Below are positions 35,033 through 43,733 of a stretch of DNA of 64,000 bases, in pieces. Position 1 is the stretch's first letter. Each line of letters opens with the position of its first letter. A program made the translations under genes and the position numbers. Origin of the DNA: Proteobacteria bacterium UBA7415 (GTDB taxonomy: Bacteria > Pseudomonadota > Gammaproteobacteria > Arenicellales > Arenicellaceae); the NCBI GenBank assembly GCA_002470515.1, contig DKML01000031.1:434001-498000 (forward strand), read 5' to 3'. Under the pieces are notes generated by a model, which was not told where the DNA came from, made no database searches, and saw only the letters and a list, made by a program, of their open reading frames with translations.

Positions 35033-35412
35033 TAGAGATGATCCTGTATGTTGTTTTTGTTGTACTTTAGCACTGGCTCGAGTTCACGCATTTCAAATGA
35101 TAGAGCCATTCCACGTTGCGTAACTTGCGCGGTAAAATGCTCACTGAACACGTTAAAGAATGATTCCGCCGCCGCTTGCCGGTCTTGCATACTTCGGCCT
35201 GCCCCAAGCTTTACTTCCAAATGCGCAAAACCGTGCTCTGAGTTGCCGTCGGCCATGCGATGCTGAGTACAGCAATAGGCTCGACTGCGAATACCCTTTA
35301 AAGGAAACAAGCCTGTAGTTTGTGCGGCATCGTGCAGGCTTGAAAACAAGCCTTGAATCGAGTCATCCGTCTGACTGAGATTGTCAGAGTATTCAAGAAC
35401 AAAGTGCGCCAT
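35032..35412 (-). CDS. hpaF: 5-carboxymethyl-2-hydroxymuconate delta-isomerase
   Basis: A 126-residue CHMI-family tautomerase, the usual length. It isomerises 5-carboxymethyl-2-hydroxymuconate. HFVLEYSDNL, FPLKGIRSRAY, HRMADG, AHLEVKLGAGRS and LSFEMRELEPVLKYNKNNI align with E. coli HpaF. The odd point is the second codon: it encodes alanine (ATG GCG CAC), whereas the family uses a catalytic amino-terminal proline exposed after methionine removal. The two arginine motifs (GIRSR, GAGRS) are kept. It sits between hpaE (11-base gap) and hpaH. Confidence 0.9.
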   Translation of the reverse strand: MAHFVLEYSDNLSQTDDSIQGLFSSLHDAAQTTGLFPLKGIRSRAYCCTQHRMADGNSEHGFAHLEVKLGAGRSMQDRQAAAESFFNVFSEHFTAQVTQRGMALSFEMRELEPVLKYNKNNIQDHL

Positions 35413-35423
35413 ATTATTCTCCT

Positions 35424-36959
35424 CTAAGAAAGACCGCCAAGTACTGGAATTTTATGGGTACCAAGCGCGACGCAAACATTTTTAGTTTCCATATAAAAAT
35501 CAAAACTATAGTCTCCACCGTCACGACCAACACCAGACATTTTTACACCACCGAAAGGGGATGGTAGATTTCGATTATTCTCAGAATTAACCCATAACAT
35601 GCCAGCTTCAATACTTCTTGCCAACCGCATGCCTCTTCCCGAGTCGTTAGTCCAGATATAACCTGCTAAGCCAAACTCAATATCGTTTGCAAGCTTGATA
35701 GCTTCGTCTTCAGCATCAAATTCAATGGCGGTCAGCACTGGGCCAAATATTTCTTCCTGCGCAATTCGCATATTATTTTTAGCCTCTACAAATAGCGTGG
35801 GCTCGACATAGTAGCCTTCTTCAGTACCGTTAACCGGTGAGCCACAAGGAGCACCTCCAACTAGGGTTTCAGCTCCGTCGTCCTTTGCCACAGAAAAGTA
35901 ACTGTTCACTTTGTCGTAATGTACTTGACCGATCATTGGTCCTATTTCAGTATTTGGATCAAGAGGGTGACCAACTTGCAAGTTCGCTACTCGCTTTGCC
36001 AAAGCCGCAAGAAACTTATCTTTGATACCAGACTGTACGAGTAAGCGACTTGAAGACGTGCATCGTTCGCCATTTAGGCTATAGATCATGAACACCACAG
36101 CATCCAGCGCGCGATCAAAATCGGCATCATCAAATACAATCACGGGGTTCTTTCCCCCCAATTCTAAGTGCATGCGTTTGAGCGTATCGGCGCCTTGCTT
36201 CATTATTAGCGGCCCCGTAATACTTGAACCGACCAAAGCAATCGCTTTAATATCAGGGTGCTCCGAGAGCCGCTTGCCAGCGACTTGACCGAAGCCATTA
36301 ATGGTATTCCAAACGCCATTCGGAATTCCTGCATCTTTAGCGATTTCGGCAAGTAACATTGCTGTCATTGGCGATAGTTCTGCAGGTTTGTGCACCACCG
36401 TGCAACCGGCTGCAAGAGCTGGAGCAATTTTCCATGTAGACAACATAAACGGTGTATTCCACGGCGTTATTATTCCAACGGCTCCAATAGGCGATCGACT
36501 GGTGAAATTTGTATGCTCTTCTTGAAAAGATGAGCTACCCGCCGTGGCCTCTGGTGCTTTGTCTGCGAAGAACCTGAAGTTAGCCGCTCCACGTATCGCG
36601 GCCTTTTTCATAAATTTGATTGGTTGACCAGTATCCATTGACTCTATCAATGCGATTTCGTCTGCTCGCTCTTCAATCTTGTCGGCGAAATGATGCAGCA
36701 ATTTGCGACGCTCACTGCCTGGCATATCTCTCCACGCAGGAAAAGCATCTCTAGCGGCTTCGCACGCCTGGTCCACTTCGCGCTCGGTAGCGACCGCGAC
36801 TTTCCCCACAACGGACTTGTCTACGGGGCTTAAATTCTCAAACAGTTCCGATCCGCTAGGGACAACCATCTCTCCATTAATAAAATGACCGATAGTCTGA
36901 TTTTTGAATTTAGCTAAAAATTCTTCTGCCGCTGAAACGTTAGATTTGAAAGTTGTCAT
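35424..36959 (-). CDS. hpaE: 5-carboxymethyl-2-hydroxymuconate-semialdehyde dehydrogenase
   Basis: A 511-residue aldehyde dehydrogenase. Catalytic E266 is in HLELGGKNPVIVFDDADFDRA-like HLELGGKNP and C300 in SLNGERCTSSSRL; the NGERCTSSSR form is characteristic of HpaE/HpcC. PWNTPFMLSTWK around 167-177 is also typical. It oxidises the ring-cleavage semialdehyde of homoprotocatechuate to the dicarboxylate. It is first in the hpaE-F-H-I minus-strand operon and divergent from the FAH-hpaR genes across a 94-base promoter with twin palindromes. Confidence 0.94.
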   Translation of the reverse strand: MTTFKSNVSAAEEFLAKFKNQTIGHFINGEMVVPSGSELFENLSPVDKSVVGKVAVATEREVDQACEAARDAFPAWRDMPGSERRKLLHHFADKIEERADEIALIESMDTGQPIKFMKKAAIRGAANFRFFADKAPEATAGSSSFQEEHTNFTSRSPIGAVGIITPWNTPFMLSTWKIAPALAAGCTVVHKPAELSPMTAMLLAEIAKDAGIPNGVWNTINGFGQVAGKRLSEHPDIKAIALVGSSITGPLIMKQGADTLKRMHLELGGKNPVIVFDDADFDRALDAVVFMIYSLNGERCTSSSRLLVQSGIKDKFLAALAKRVANLQVGHPLDPNTEIGPMIGQVHYDKVNSYFSVAKDDGAETLVGGAPCGSPVNGTEEGYYVEPTLFVEAKNNMRIAQEEIFGPVLTAIEFDAEDEAIKLANDIEFGLAGYIWTNDSGRGMRLARSIEAGMLWVNSENNRNLPSPFGGVKMSGVGRDGGDYSFDFYMETKNVCVALGTHKIPVLGGLS

Positions 36960-36970
36960 AATAAAAGTAT

Positions 36971-37019
36971 TTAACCGGTTAACAATATAGTTAACATGTT
37001 AATTTAATTGGGGTATGAT
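36971..37019 (+). promoter_or_regulatory. hpa divergent promoter with twin TTAACNNGTTAA operators
   Basis: Two perfect 12-base palindromes, TTAACCGGTTAA (36971-36982) and TTAACATGTTAA (36991-37002), have centres exactly 20 bases apart, two helical turns. The second contains a -35 hexamer TTAACA (36991-36996), with TATGAT (37014-37019) 17 bases later as the -10 for the plus-strand FAH-hpaR operon. The geometry fits a MarR-type repressor, and the nearest candidate is the HpaR gene at 37933. Binding is inferred, the promoter match is direct. Confidence 0.75.
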
Positions 37020-37053
37020 TGCAAACACAACCGATAAACCATGAGAGCATGAA

Positions 37054-37923
37054 ATGAAGTTTATAAGTTTTGAAATCAATGGCATCCAATCTTGGGGTGC
37101 CGTCAAAGATGAAACTCAAGTCGTCGATCTTGGCTCCTTAATGGGCCAAGACCTCAAATCTGTAATTTCCGAGGGCCGATTAAGTGAAGCGCGCGAACTG
37201 GCTGATGCCAACGAGGCTCGTGTCTCGATAGATGACGTAAAGCTACTTTCACCTATTCCAAATCCCAGAATGATTGCCTGCATCGGCGTTAATTACGCTA
37301 ATCGAAACGCAGAATATAAAGACGGCTCAGAAGCACCTAAATTTCCTAGCCTTTTTATGCGTGTGCCGGAGTCGTTTACTACCCATGGCGAACCTTTATG
37401 GCGCCCGCCTGAGTCTGATCAACTGGATTATGAGGGCGAGATTGTTGTTGTCATCGGTAAAGCGGGTCGCCGTATTGCAGAGGAAGATGCCTATGATCAT
37501 ATCGCTGGCCTAACGGTTATGAACGAAGGCACTCTACGAGACTGGGTAAGACACGCAAAATTTAACGTGACTCAAGGCAAGAACTTTTGCAACTCAGGTG
37601 CTATTGGCCCTTGGATGGTGTCAGCCGATGAGTTTGATGCCAACATGTATGAAAACATGCGCATCACCACCAAGGTTAATGGTGAACTCCGCCAAGACGA
37701 TACAACTGCGAGCATGATGTTTCCTCTTAAATACATTATTCACTATTGCTCCAAGTTCTTCGAACTTCAACCGGGTGATATCATTGCTACTGGCACGCCC
37801 AATGGCGCTGGCGCTAGATTCGACCCGCCTAAGTATTTGGTACCCGGCGACGAAATTGAAGTAGAAGTCGAAGGCGTAGGTAAACTGATCAACGGCGTAA
37901 TAGATGAACCTAACCTGAGCTAG
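37054..37923 (+). CDS. Fumarylacetoacetate-hydrolase family protein, probable HpaG-type decarboxylase/isomerase
   Basis: A 289-residue FAH-family enzyme with an N-terminal small domain (MKFISFEINGIQSWGAV) and the catalytic domain from about 70: CIGVNYANRNAEY, DQLDYEGEIVVVIGKAGR (metal ligands), TVMNEGTLRDW, GKNFCNSGAIGPWMV and IIATGTPNGAGARFDPPKYL with GDEIEVEVEGVG. In hpa clusters this position is taken by HpaG, which decarboxylates 5-oxo-pent-3-ene-1,2,5-tricarboxylate. E. coli HpaG is a fusion of two such domains; here there is one. It is the first gene after the twin-palindrome promoter and is followed by hpaR. Confidence 0.85.
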   Translation: MKFISFEINGIQSWGAVKDETQVVDLGSLMGQDLKSVISEGRLSEARELADANEARVSIDDVKLLSPIPNPRMIACIGVNYANRNAEYKDGSEAPKFPSLFMRVPESFTTHGEPLWRPPESDQLDYEGEIVVVIGKAGRRIAEEDAYDHIAGLTVMNEGTLRDWVRHAKFNVTQGKNFCNSGAIGPWMVSADEFDANMYENMRITTKVNGELRQDDTTASMMFPLKYIIHYCSKFFELQPGDIIATGTPNGAGARFDPPKYLVPGDEIEVEVEGVGKLINGVIDEPNLS

Positions 37924-37932
37924 AGACATTGC

Positions 37933-38403
37933 ATGGCAAGAACTAAGAACGAGCTGGAATTATTAGAGGAAGGCCTCAGAGACTTCGACCGCTCACTACC
38001 GATGTCGTTACTTAAAGCACGCGAAGCGGTAATGAGAGAATTTTTGCCTTCTTTGCGTTCGCACCAGCTCTCTCCTGAACAATGGCGCGTAATTCGCGCG
38101 CTCGTTCAAGAGGATGGCTTAGAACTTGCTGAGATTTCACTTCGCTGCTTCCTTCTCGCGCCCAGCTTGTCGCGCATCTCACAGAATCTCGAAAAGCGAA
38201 ACATTGTTGAACGCAAGAATGTCGACAGTGATCAAAGAAGATCCAAATTGTTTCTCACAAAAGAAGGCAGAAAGTTGTTTGAAACACTGGCACCCGAGTC
38301 GGAGCAACAGTACTTAGAGATCGCCAATAAATTTGGCGAAGAAAAACTCGACACTTTGTACGAATTGCTCTCTGACTTGGTCAACGTACTCAACAAACCT
38401 TAG
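37933..38403 (+). CDS. hpaR: MarR-family repressor of homoprotocatechuate degradation
   Basis: A 156-residue MarR protein of the HpaR/HpcR subgroup: RSLPMSLLKAREAVMREFLP SLR near the N terminus, the winged HTH around QLSPEQWRVIRALVQE, LELAEISLRCFLLAPSLSRI and RKNVDSDQRRSKLFLT. HpaR represses the meta-cleavage operon and is relieved by homoprotocatechuate or its precursor. It lies nine bases after the FAH-family gene, so it is in the operon it is expected to control through the palindromes at 36971-37002. Confidence 0.92.
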   Translation: MARTKNELELLEEGLRDFDRSLPMSLLKAREAVMREFLPSLRSHQLSPEQWRVIRALVQEDGLELAEISLRCFLLAPSLSRISQNLEKRNIVERKNVDSDQRRSKLFLTKEGRKLFETLAPESEQQYLEIANKFGEEKLDTLYELLSDLVNVLNKP

Positions 38404-38441
38404 ACAAGTCTCTCAAGGTAATACGCAAAGGAATTAATACA

Positions 38442-39902
38442 ATGACTGTTTCATTAGATAGTACGCTACTCAAAGACAGTAGCTATGTAAACGGCCAATG
38501 GCTAGGCGATAGCGTAGACTTCGTAAGCGTCAGTAATCCGGCCAATGGCGAGTTGATTCAACGAGTAGCTAGCTGTTCGATGGATGATGCACAGGCTGCA
38601 GTTGATGCGGCCAATGCTGCACTTCCAGCTTGGAGATCGAGGTCGGCAAAAGATCGCGCCGCTTTGCTCAAACGTTGGTTTGATCTGATAATGCTAAACC
38701 AAAATGCTTTGGGCGCAATTTTAACCGCTGAGCAAGGCAAGCCCCTAGCGGAAGCCAAGGGTGAGGTAGCTTACGGCGCGAACTACATTGAGTGGTTTGC
38801 CGAAGAAGCAAAACGCGTTTATGGCGACACTATTCCATCGACTGGGCCTAGTTCTCGTATAGTTGTAATCAAACAACCCGTTGGTGTTGTATCAGCAATA
38901 ACGCCCTGGAACTTCCCTAACGCAATGATCACTCGCAAGGCGGCACCAGCCTTGGCCGCCGGCTGTACGTTCGTTGTGAAGGCGGCCAAAGAAACTCCTC
39001 TATCTGCCCTTGCCTTAGCCGAATTGGCGGAGCAAGCAGGGATTCCGAAGGGCGTATTCAATGTCTTGGTCTGTAAGCAATCTAGCGCGGTTGGTAAAGT
39101 GCTAACCCAAGACCCTCAAGTCGCTAAATTTTCGTTTACAGGCTCCACAGAAGTCGGAAAAATTTTGCTACAGCAATGCGCTACAACCGTTAAGAAAACT
39201 TCAATGGAACTCGGCGGCAACGCGCCCTTCATTGTGTTTAATGATGCCGACCTAGACGAAGCTGTTAAGGGCATTATGATCTCGAAGTATCGCAATGCAG
39301 GTCAAACGTGTGTGTGTACTAATCGAGTTTTTGCACAAAGTGAAATTTACGATGACCTTGCGCAAAGGCTCAAGATAGCTGTAGATTTACTCAAAGTGGG
39401 TGCAGGTCACGATGAAGGTGTAGAAATTGGACCACTCATTAATGCCGATGCCAAAACATTTGTTCAGGAGCTGCTCGACGAAGCAGTTGCTGAAGGTGCA
39501 ACGGTCTTGACTGGTGGCAACGAGCAAGACCAAGGAGATCTATTTTTTCAACCCACCGTCTTAACCAATGTCTCCACTCACATGCGAGTTGCTCGCGAAG
39601 AAATATTTGGCCCGATCGCACCACTTATAAAGTTTGAAACAGAAGAGCAAGCTATCCAACTCGCCAACGACTCAACTGTTGGACTAGCGGCCTACATGTA
39701 CAGCCGAGATATAGGCCGGGTTTGGAGAGTCTCAGAGGCACTTGAATACGGAATGGTAGGTATAAACGAAGGACTCATCTCAAACGAAATGGCGCCATTT
39801 GGCGGTGTGAAAGAATCCGGTATGGGCCGCGAGGGTTCAAAATACGGGATCGAAGACTATCTCGAAATTAAGTATCTCTGCATGGGCGGTATCGACAAAT
39901 AG
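38442..39902 (+). CDS. gabD: Succinate-semialdehyde dehydrogenase
   Basis: A 486-residue aldehyde dehydrogenase of the SSADH group. E257 (SMELGGNAP) and C290 (NAGQTCVCTNRV) are catalytic; the C-x-C pair C290/C292 is the feature often linked to redox control in GabD-type enzymes. AEQGKPLAEAKGE and YGANYIEWFAEEAKRVYGD are typical of the family. It follows hpaR by 38 bases and fits oxidation of the succinate semialdehyde released by HpaI to succinate, completing the route to the citrate cycle. Confidence 0.9.
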   Translation: MTVSLDSTLLKDSSYVNGQWLGDSVDFVSVSNPANGELIQRVASCSMDDAQAAVDAANAALPAWRSRSAKDRAALLKRWFDLIMLNQNALGAILTAEQGKPLAEAKGEVAYGANYIEWFAEEAKRVYGDTIPSTGPSSRIVVIKQPVGVVSAITPWNFPNAMITRKAAPALAAGCTFVVKAAKETPLSALALAELAEQAGIPKGVFNVLVCKQSSAVGKVLTQDPQVAKFSFTGSTEVGKILLQQCATTVKKTSMELGGNAPFIVFNDADLDEAVKGIMISKYRNAGQTCVCTNRVFAQSEIYDDLAQRLKIAVDLLKVGAGHDEGVEIGPLINADAKTFVQELLDEAVAEGATVLTGGNEQDQGDLFFQPTVLTNVSTHMRVAREEIFGPIAPLIKFETEEQAIQLANDSTVGLAAYMYSRDIGRVWRVSEALEYGMVGINEGLISNEMAPFGGVKESGMGREGSKYGIEDYLEIKYLCMGGIDK

Positions 39903-39961
39903 GTCTGTGAAGAAAGAAGTAAAAAAGACACATCAATACGCTAATTTCCACGAGTTCTATT

Positions 39962-41272
39962 ATGAGCACACCCACTGAGATAATCGACACCAGCGCCGTG
40001 AGCGGCCGGCAAATTCTAATTATCATATTGTGCTTGCTCTTTAATATGGTGGACGGTTTTGACATCACGGCAATGGCCATTGTTGCCCAATCGGTTGGGC
40101 AGGAACTGTCTTTATCCGCTGAGAAACTCGGCTGGATTTTCAGCATGGCTCTCGCAGGAATGATGGCTGGAGCTATGCTTCTGGCTCCATTATCTGACGT
40201 CTTTGGCCGGCGCAAAATGATCATCTCGAGCCTAGTTTTAGTAGGGTCTTCCATCGTCCTTACGGCTAATGCAACGTCGCTAACAGGATTCATGTTATTA
40301 CGGTTCATTAGTGGCTTGGGCGCTGGCTGCCTCTTAGCGACGCAAGCCACGCTGGCATCGGAATATAGCCCCGAGCGATTTCGCACATTGGCGGTCTCTG
40401 CAGTAACGGCTGGATACCCAATAGGCGCAATGATGACGTCTGTTGTGGCCGCCTACCTTATTCCCGAATACGGATGGAGAGGCATGTTTTGGTTTGGTGG
40501 AGTCATGACTCTATTGATGGCCTGCGTTGCATTTTTTCTAATCCCTGAATCGTTGAAGTTCCTTATAACAAAACGCTCGCCAGACACTCTGGAAATAGTT
40601 AATCAACAGTTAGCGGCTATTGGAAAGCCACTTGCAACGTCGCTACCAGAAACAACTCAGACCATCAATGATTCAGCCACTACAGGTCTATTGAGCAATG
40701 TAGCAACGCTACTGTCGCCAGAACAAAGGCGAACCACAATTTTACTTTGGTTCGCATTCTTTCTTTCTTTTGCTACGCTCTATGTGCTGATGAGCTGGAT
40801 ACCCAAAATGATTGAAGACAGCGGGTACGACTTCAGCATTGGACGGGATGCTTTCTTTTTATTCAACTTAGGCGGCGTTATTGGAATCTTCCTAATGGGG
40901 GCCATGTCAACTCGGTGCCGTCTTTCTATCTTACTTTCGATACTACTTATTGGTTCTGCGGCAGGGATGGTTATCTTCGCCCTTATCTCAGTAGAACTGA
41001 GCATACTAATGCTCATTATCTTTCTCATAGGATTGTTGCAACAGGGTGGCTTTACGGGTCTCTATGCGGCGGCGACAAAATCTTACCCCACAGAAATTCG
41101 CGCCACCGGTGTTGGCTGGTGCATTGGCTTGGGACGTTCGGGCGCCGTTTTTGGACCAACAGCCGCAGGTTATCTAATGGTCGCAGGTTCGGACATGTCT
41201 GAGATATTTCTTGTCTTTGCGATACCCATGCTCGCAGCAGGCGTGATCGCGTATTTCCTAAAAATCGACTAA
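39962..41272 (+). CDS. Aromatic acid:H+ symporter family MFS transporter
   Basis: A 436-residue MFS protein with about 12 membrane segments. The AAHS signature is visible: NMVDGFDITAMAIVA in TM1 with the D-G-x-D motif, then LAPLSDVFGRRKMII in loop 2-3 and EYSPERFRTLAVSAV. AAHS members (PcaK, BenK, MhpT and others) import aromatic acids with protons. Placement after the SSADH gene suggests uptake of 4-hydroxyphenylacetate or homoprotocatechuate, though the classical HpaX belongs to a different MFS group. Confidence 0.88.
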   Translation: MSTPTEIIDTSAVSGRQILIIILCLLFNMVDGFDITAMAIVAQSVGQELSLSAEKLGWIFSMALAGMMAGAMLLAPLSDVFGRRKMIISSLVLVGSSIVLTANATSLTGFMLLRFISGLGAGCLLATQATLASEYSPERFRTLAVSAVTAGYPIGAMMTSVVAAYLIPEYGWRGMFWFGGVMTLLMACVAFFLIPESLKFLITKRSPDTLEIVNQQLAAIGKPLATSLPETTQTINDSATTGLLSNVATLLSPEQRRTTILLWFAFFLSFATLYVLMSWIPKMIEDSGYDFSIGRDAFFLFNLGGVIGIFLMGAMSTRCRLSILLSILLIGSAAGMVIFALISVELSILMLIIFLIGLLQQGGFTGLYAAATKSYPTEIRATGVGWCIGLGRSGAVFGPTAAGYLMVAGSDMSEIFLVFAIPMLAAGVIAYFLKID

Positions 41273-41361
41273 TACTTCATATTGTTTTCGATGCACGTGA
41301 TTTGCGGCTCATTGGCGTGTTGATGTACTAAAATTTTTATACACGAACCACTTCACAGAAT

Positions 41362-42309
41362 ATGCCCACCACTCAACTATCCACTATATTGTCTATTGTC
41401 AGCCCCGCATTCATCCTAATTGTGCTGGGTTATTTAACCGTCAAATTTGCTTGGCTTGATAAGAGAGGAGTCAGAGCACTCGGCTGGTTTACAACCCGTG
41501 TTGCACTACCGGCAGCTATTTTCCAAGCTTTAAGTTCTAGAAACTTAGCCGACATTTTTCACGCTGATTATCTAATAGTCTATGGCGTTGGGTCGTTGAT
41601 AGCCTACTTCACCGTTTTTATCGTTGCCAAAAGCATGTTTAAGAAACCGTTAACCGAGTCCGCTTTTTATGGGCTTGGCTCCAGCATGTCTAACACTATT
41701 CTAATTGGCTACCCAATCATCATTCAGATCTTTGGTCCAGCCGCTGTAATTCCATTTGCACTAACTTTGATCATAGAGAACCTAGTGATCCTGCCTTTGA
41801 GCTTGGCTTTGGCTGAAAGCGGCATGCGCAAAGAAGGTCATTTTCTCAAGGCTCTTGTAGGTTCCTTAGGCACGTTGGCCAAAAATCCGATTATTCTTTC
41901 CATAGCAATGGGGCTGCTCTTTTCACTCTTATCAATTAGCCTGCCTTCTGCTGCCGATAGTGCGATCCAATCATTAGCGGCAACGGCCTCTGGCTTGGCT
42001 CAATATACGATTGGGGGAATACTGGCAGGCGTTGCATTGACTGTGCTGAGCAAAGATATGAGCTTGGTTATTTTAGGGAAACTAATAATTCATCCTGCAG
42101 CCATATTGCTAATGATATTTATGCTGCCTCCGATGGATCCAATGTTCACTTCAATTGCTGTGATCTTGTCGTGTCTTCCAATGTTTAGTGTGTACGCGGT
42201 GTTGGCGATGGACTACGAGCTCGGAGAGTTTTGTTCTGCAGTGCTACTCCCTACTACGGTACTATCGTTTATCACGATTAGTCTGGCCATCTGGTTTCAA
42301 GCAGCATAA
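41362..42309 (+). CDS. AEC-family transporter (auxin-efflux-carrier-like permease)
   Basis: A 315-residue membrane protein with about ten hydrophobic segments (PF03547 Mem_trans). Typical features are the start TILSIVSPAFILIVLGYLTVKF, the helix break LGSSMSNTILIGYP and FALTLIIENLVILPL. Bacterial members include the malonate and malate transporters MdcF and MleP, so a carboxylate is a likely substrate. It follows the MFS gene by 89 bases and may be part of the same transcript. Confidence 0.87.
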   Translation: MPTTQLSTILSIVSPAFILIVLGYLTVKFAWLDKRGVRALGWFTTRVALPAAIFQALSSRNLADIFHADYLIVYGVGSLIAYFTVFIVAKSMFKKPLTESAFYGLGSSMSNTILIGYPIIIQIFGPAAVIPFALTLIIENLVILPLSLALAESGMRKEGHFLKALVGSLGTLAKNPIILSIAMGLLFSLLSISLPSAADSAIQSLAATASGLAQYTIGGILAGVALTVLSKDMSLVILGKLIIHPAAILLMIFMLPPMDPMFTSIAVILSCLPMFSVYAVLAMDYELGEFCSAVLLPTTVLSFITISLAIWFQAA

Positions 42310-42386
42310 ACCCAATTATTGATTGGCCAGCGAGTGGTCTCAATCTCTACTATTAGACTGAATAGATGACGAACGCAGAGAGTCGA

Positions 42387-43565
42387 TTAATCATCAGACA
42401 ATTCTAGGTAGATTCTCTTTTTAGCTTTTACAAATGCCGCAGGAGAGTTAATCGCATCAAGCGCTATCAATTTACCCTCGCTATAGTATGCGACACTAAA
42501 TTTACGCGCTTTGATATCGCCTTCAACGATAACCTCATCGTGACCCTGCATTAACCCAGCGGTCTGAAGCTTAACGTCATATTGATCAGACCAAAACCAA
42601 GGTAATTGATCATAAATAACGTTATCACCACATATAGAAAGTGCGGCTGTTTTCGCTTGGGCTACCGCATTGGGTACCGACTCAAGACGAATGCGTCTTT
42701 TGTACTGAGGGTTTGGATGGTTAGAACAATCGCCGACAGCGTATATATCCAAATCCTTTGTTCGGGTGTATTCATCGACAACAATTCCGTTATCACATTC
42801 AAGGCCGGCTTGCTCAGCAAGCTCAACATTGGGAATCACTCCGATCCCCACGATTGCACAATCAAACTGAATCAACTCACCATTATCTAACTCAGCGAAA
42901 TTTCCATCCTGTTTGTAAACAAATCGCTTTAGACCAACGCCTAAACGTATATCAACACCAGCGGCACGGTGCATGTCTTGATAAAACTTCGATACCGGCT
43001 CACTGGTTACTCTAGCCAACACTCGTTCTTGTGCCTCAAGCACTGTGACCGTAATACCTTGATTGACGGCTGAGGCTGCAACTTCTAAACCAATATAGCC
43101 TGCACCAACAATCAACAGCTTACTGCCTGGCTTAAGACTATCTTTAATCTCGTCTACGTCTGTTACTGTGCGCAGGTACTTAATACAAGACGCATCAGCG
43201 CCCTCCACGGGCAATATGCGGGCGCGTGTTCCTGTTGCCAATATCAGTTTCGAGTAAGCTATGCGATCACCGTTCGCTAATGCAACTTCTTTAGTCTCTC
43301 GATCGATAAATTCAGCTCTTTGGCCAAGCATTAGATCAACCTTGGTCACCTCATAAAAGTTGGCGTTTTTAATGGCGAGCTTGTCTGCGCTGATGTCGCC
43401 TTTATAATAAGCCTTAGACAGCGGCGGACGCTGATAAGGCAAATGTTCTTCATCGCCTATGAGCGTAATTTTTGCGTCCCAGCCAGCTCTTCGCAATCCT
43501 GCAATTGCTTCAGTAGCCGCGTGACTCGCACCAATAATGACAACGTTCTGCGTAGTACTTTTCAT
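42387..43565 (-). CDS. FAD-dependent ferredoxin/rubredoxin-type reductase
   Basis: About 392 residues from ATG 43565 (MKSTTQNVVIIGASHAA); ORF-extending ATGs upstream lack support. Two Rossmann domains: FAD motif VVIIGASHAATEAIAGLRRAG and the NAD motif LLIVGAGYIGLEVAASAVNQG near residue 150; YQRPPLSKAYYKGD and LDIYAVGDCSNHPNPQ are hallmarks of putidaredoxin/rubredoxin/ferredoxin reductases. It would pass electrons from NADH to a [2Fe-2S] ferredoxin serving a P450 or Rieske oxygenase. No oxygenase of these types is in the window; the only ferredoxin gene is at 57673-57993. It follows the ALDH on the same strand by 168 bases. Confidence 0.9.
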   Translation of the reverse strand: MKSTTQNVVIIGASHAATEAIAGLRRAGWDAKITLIGDEEHLPYQRPPLSKAYYKGDISADKLAIKNANFYEVTKVDLMLGQRAEFIDRETKEVALANGDRIAYSKLILATGTRARILPVEGADASCIKYLRTVTDVDEIKDSLKPGSKLLIVGAGYIGLEVAASAVNQGITVTVLEAQERVLARVTSEPVSKFYQDMHRAAGVDIRLGVGLKRFVYKQDGNFAELDNGELIQFDCAIVGIGVIPNVELAEQAGLECDNGIVVDEYTRTKDLDIYAVGDCSNHPNPQYKRRIRLESVPNAVAQAKTAALSICGDNVIYDQLPWFWSDQYDVKLQTAGLMQGHDEVIVEGDIKARKFSVAYYSEGKLIALDAINSPAAFVKAKKRIYLELSDD

Positions 43566-43733
43566 TTTATTGCCTCTATTTAAGGACTCTGAACGCCTAA
43601 TTGTCATTACAAACACGTGAGCAAGCTCACTGAATATCTTCCAATGGGATGTACTCTCTGCTCGCTAAATCGTTCACGAGCACAGAGAGTCTCTCCGTCA
43701 CTATATCGAGAAACGCGCAAGCAACATTCTTTG

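Noticed and set aside
39868..40386. Minus-strand ORF of 172 codons
   Set aside because: Lies opposite the AAHS transporter gene; its Pro/Met/Lys-rich composition is that of an antisense shadow.
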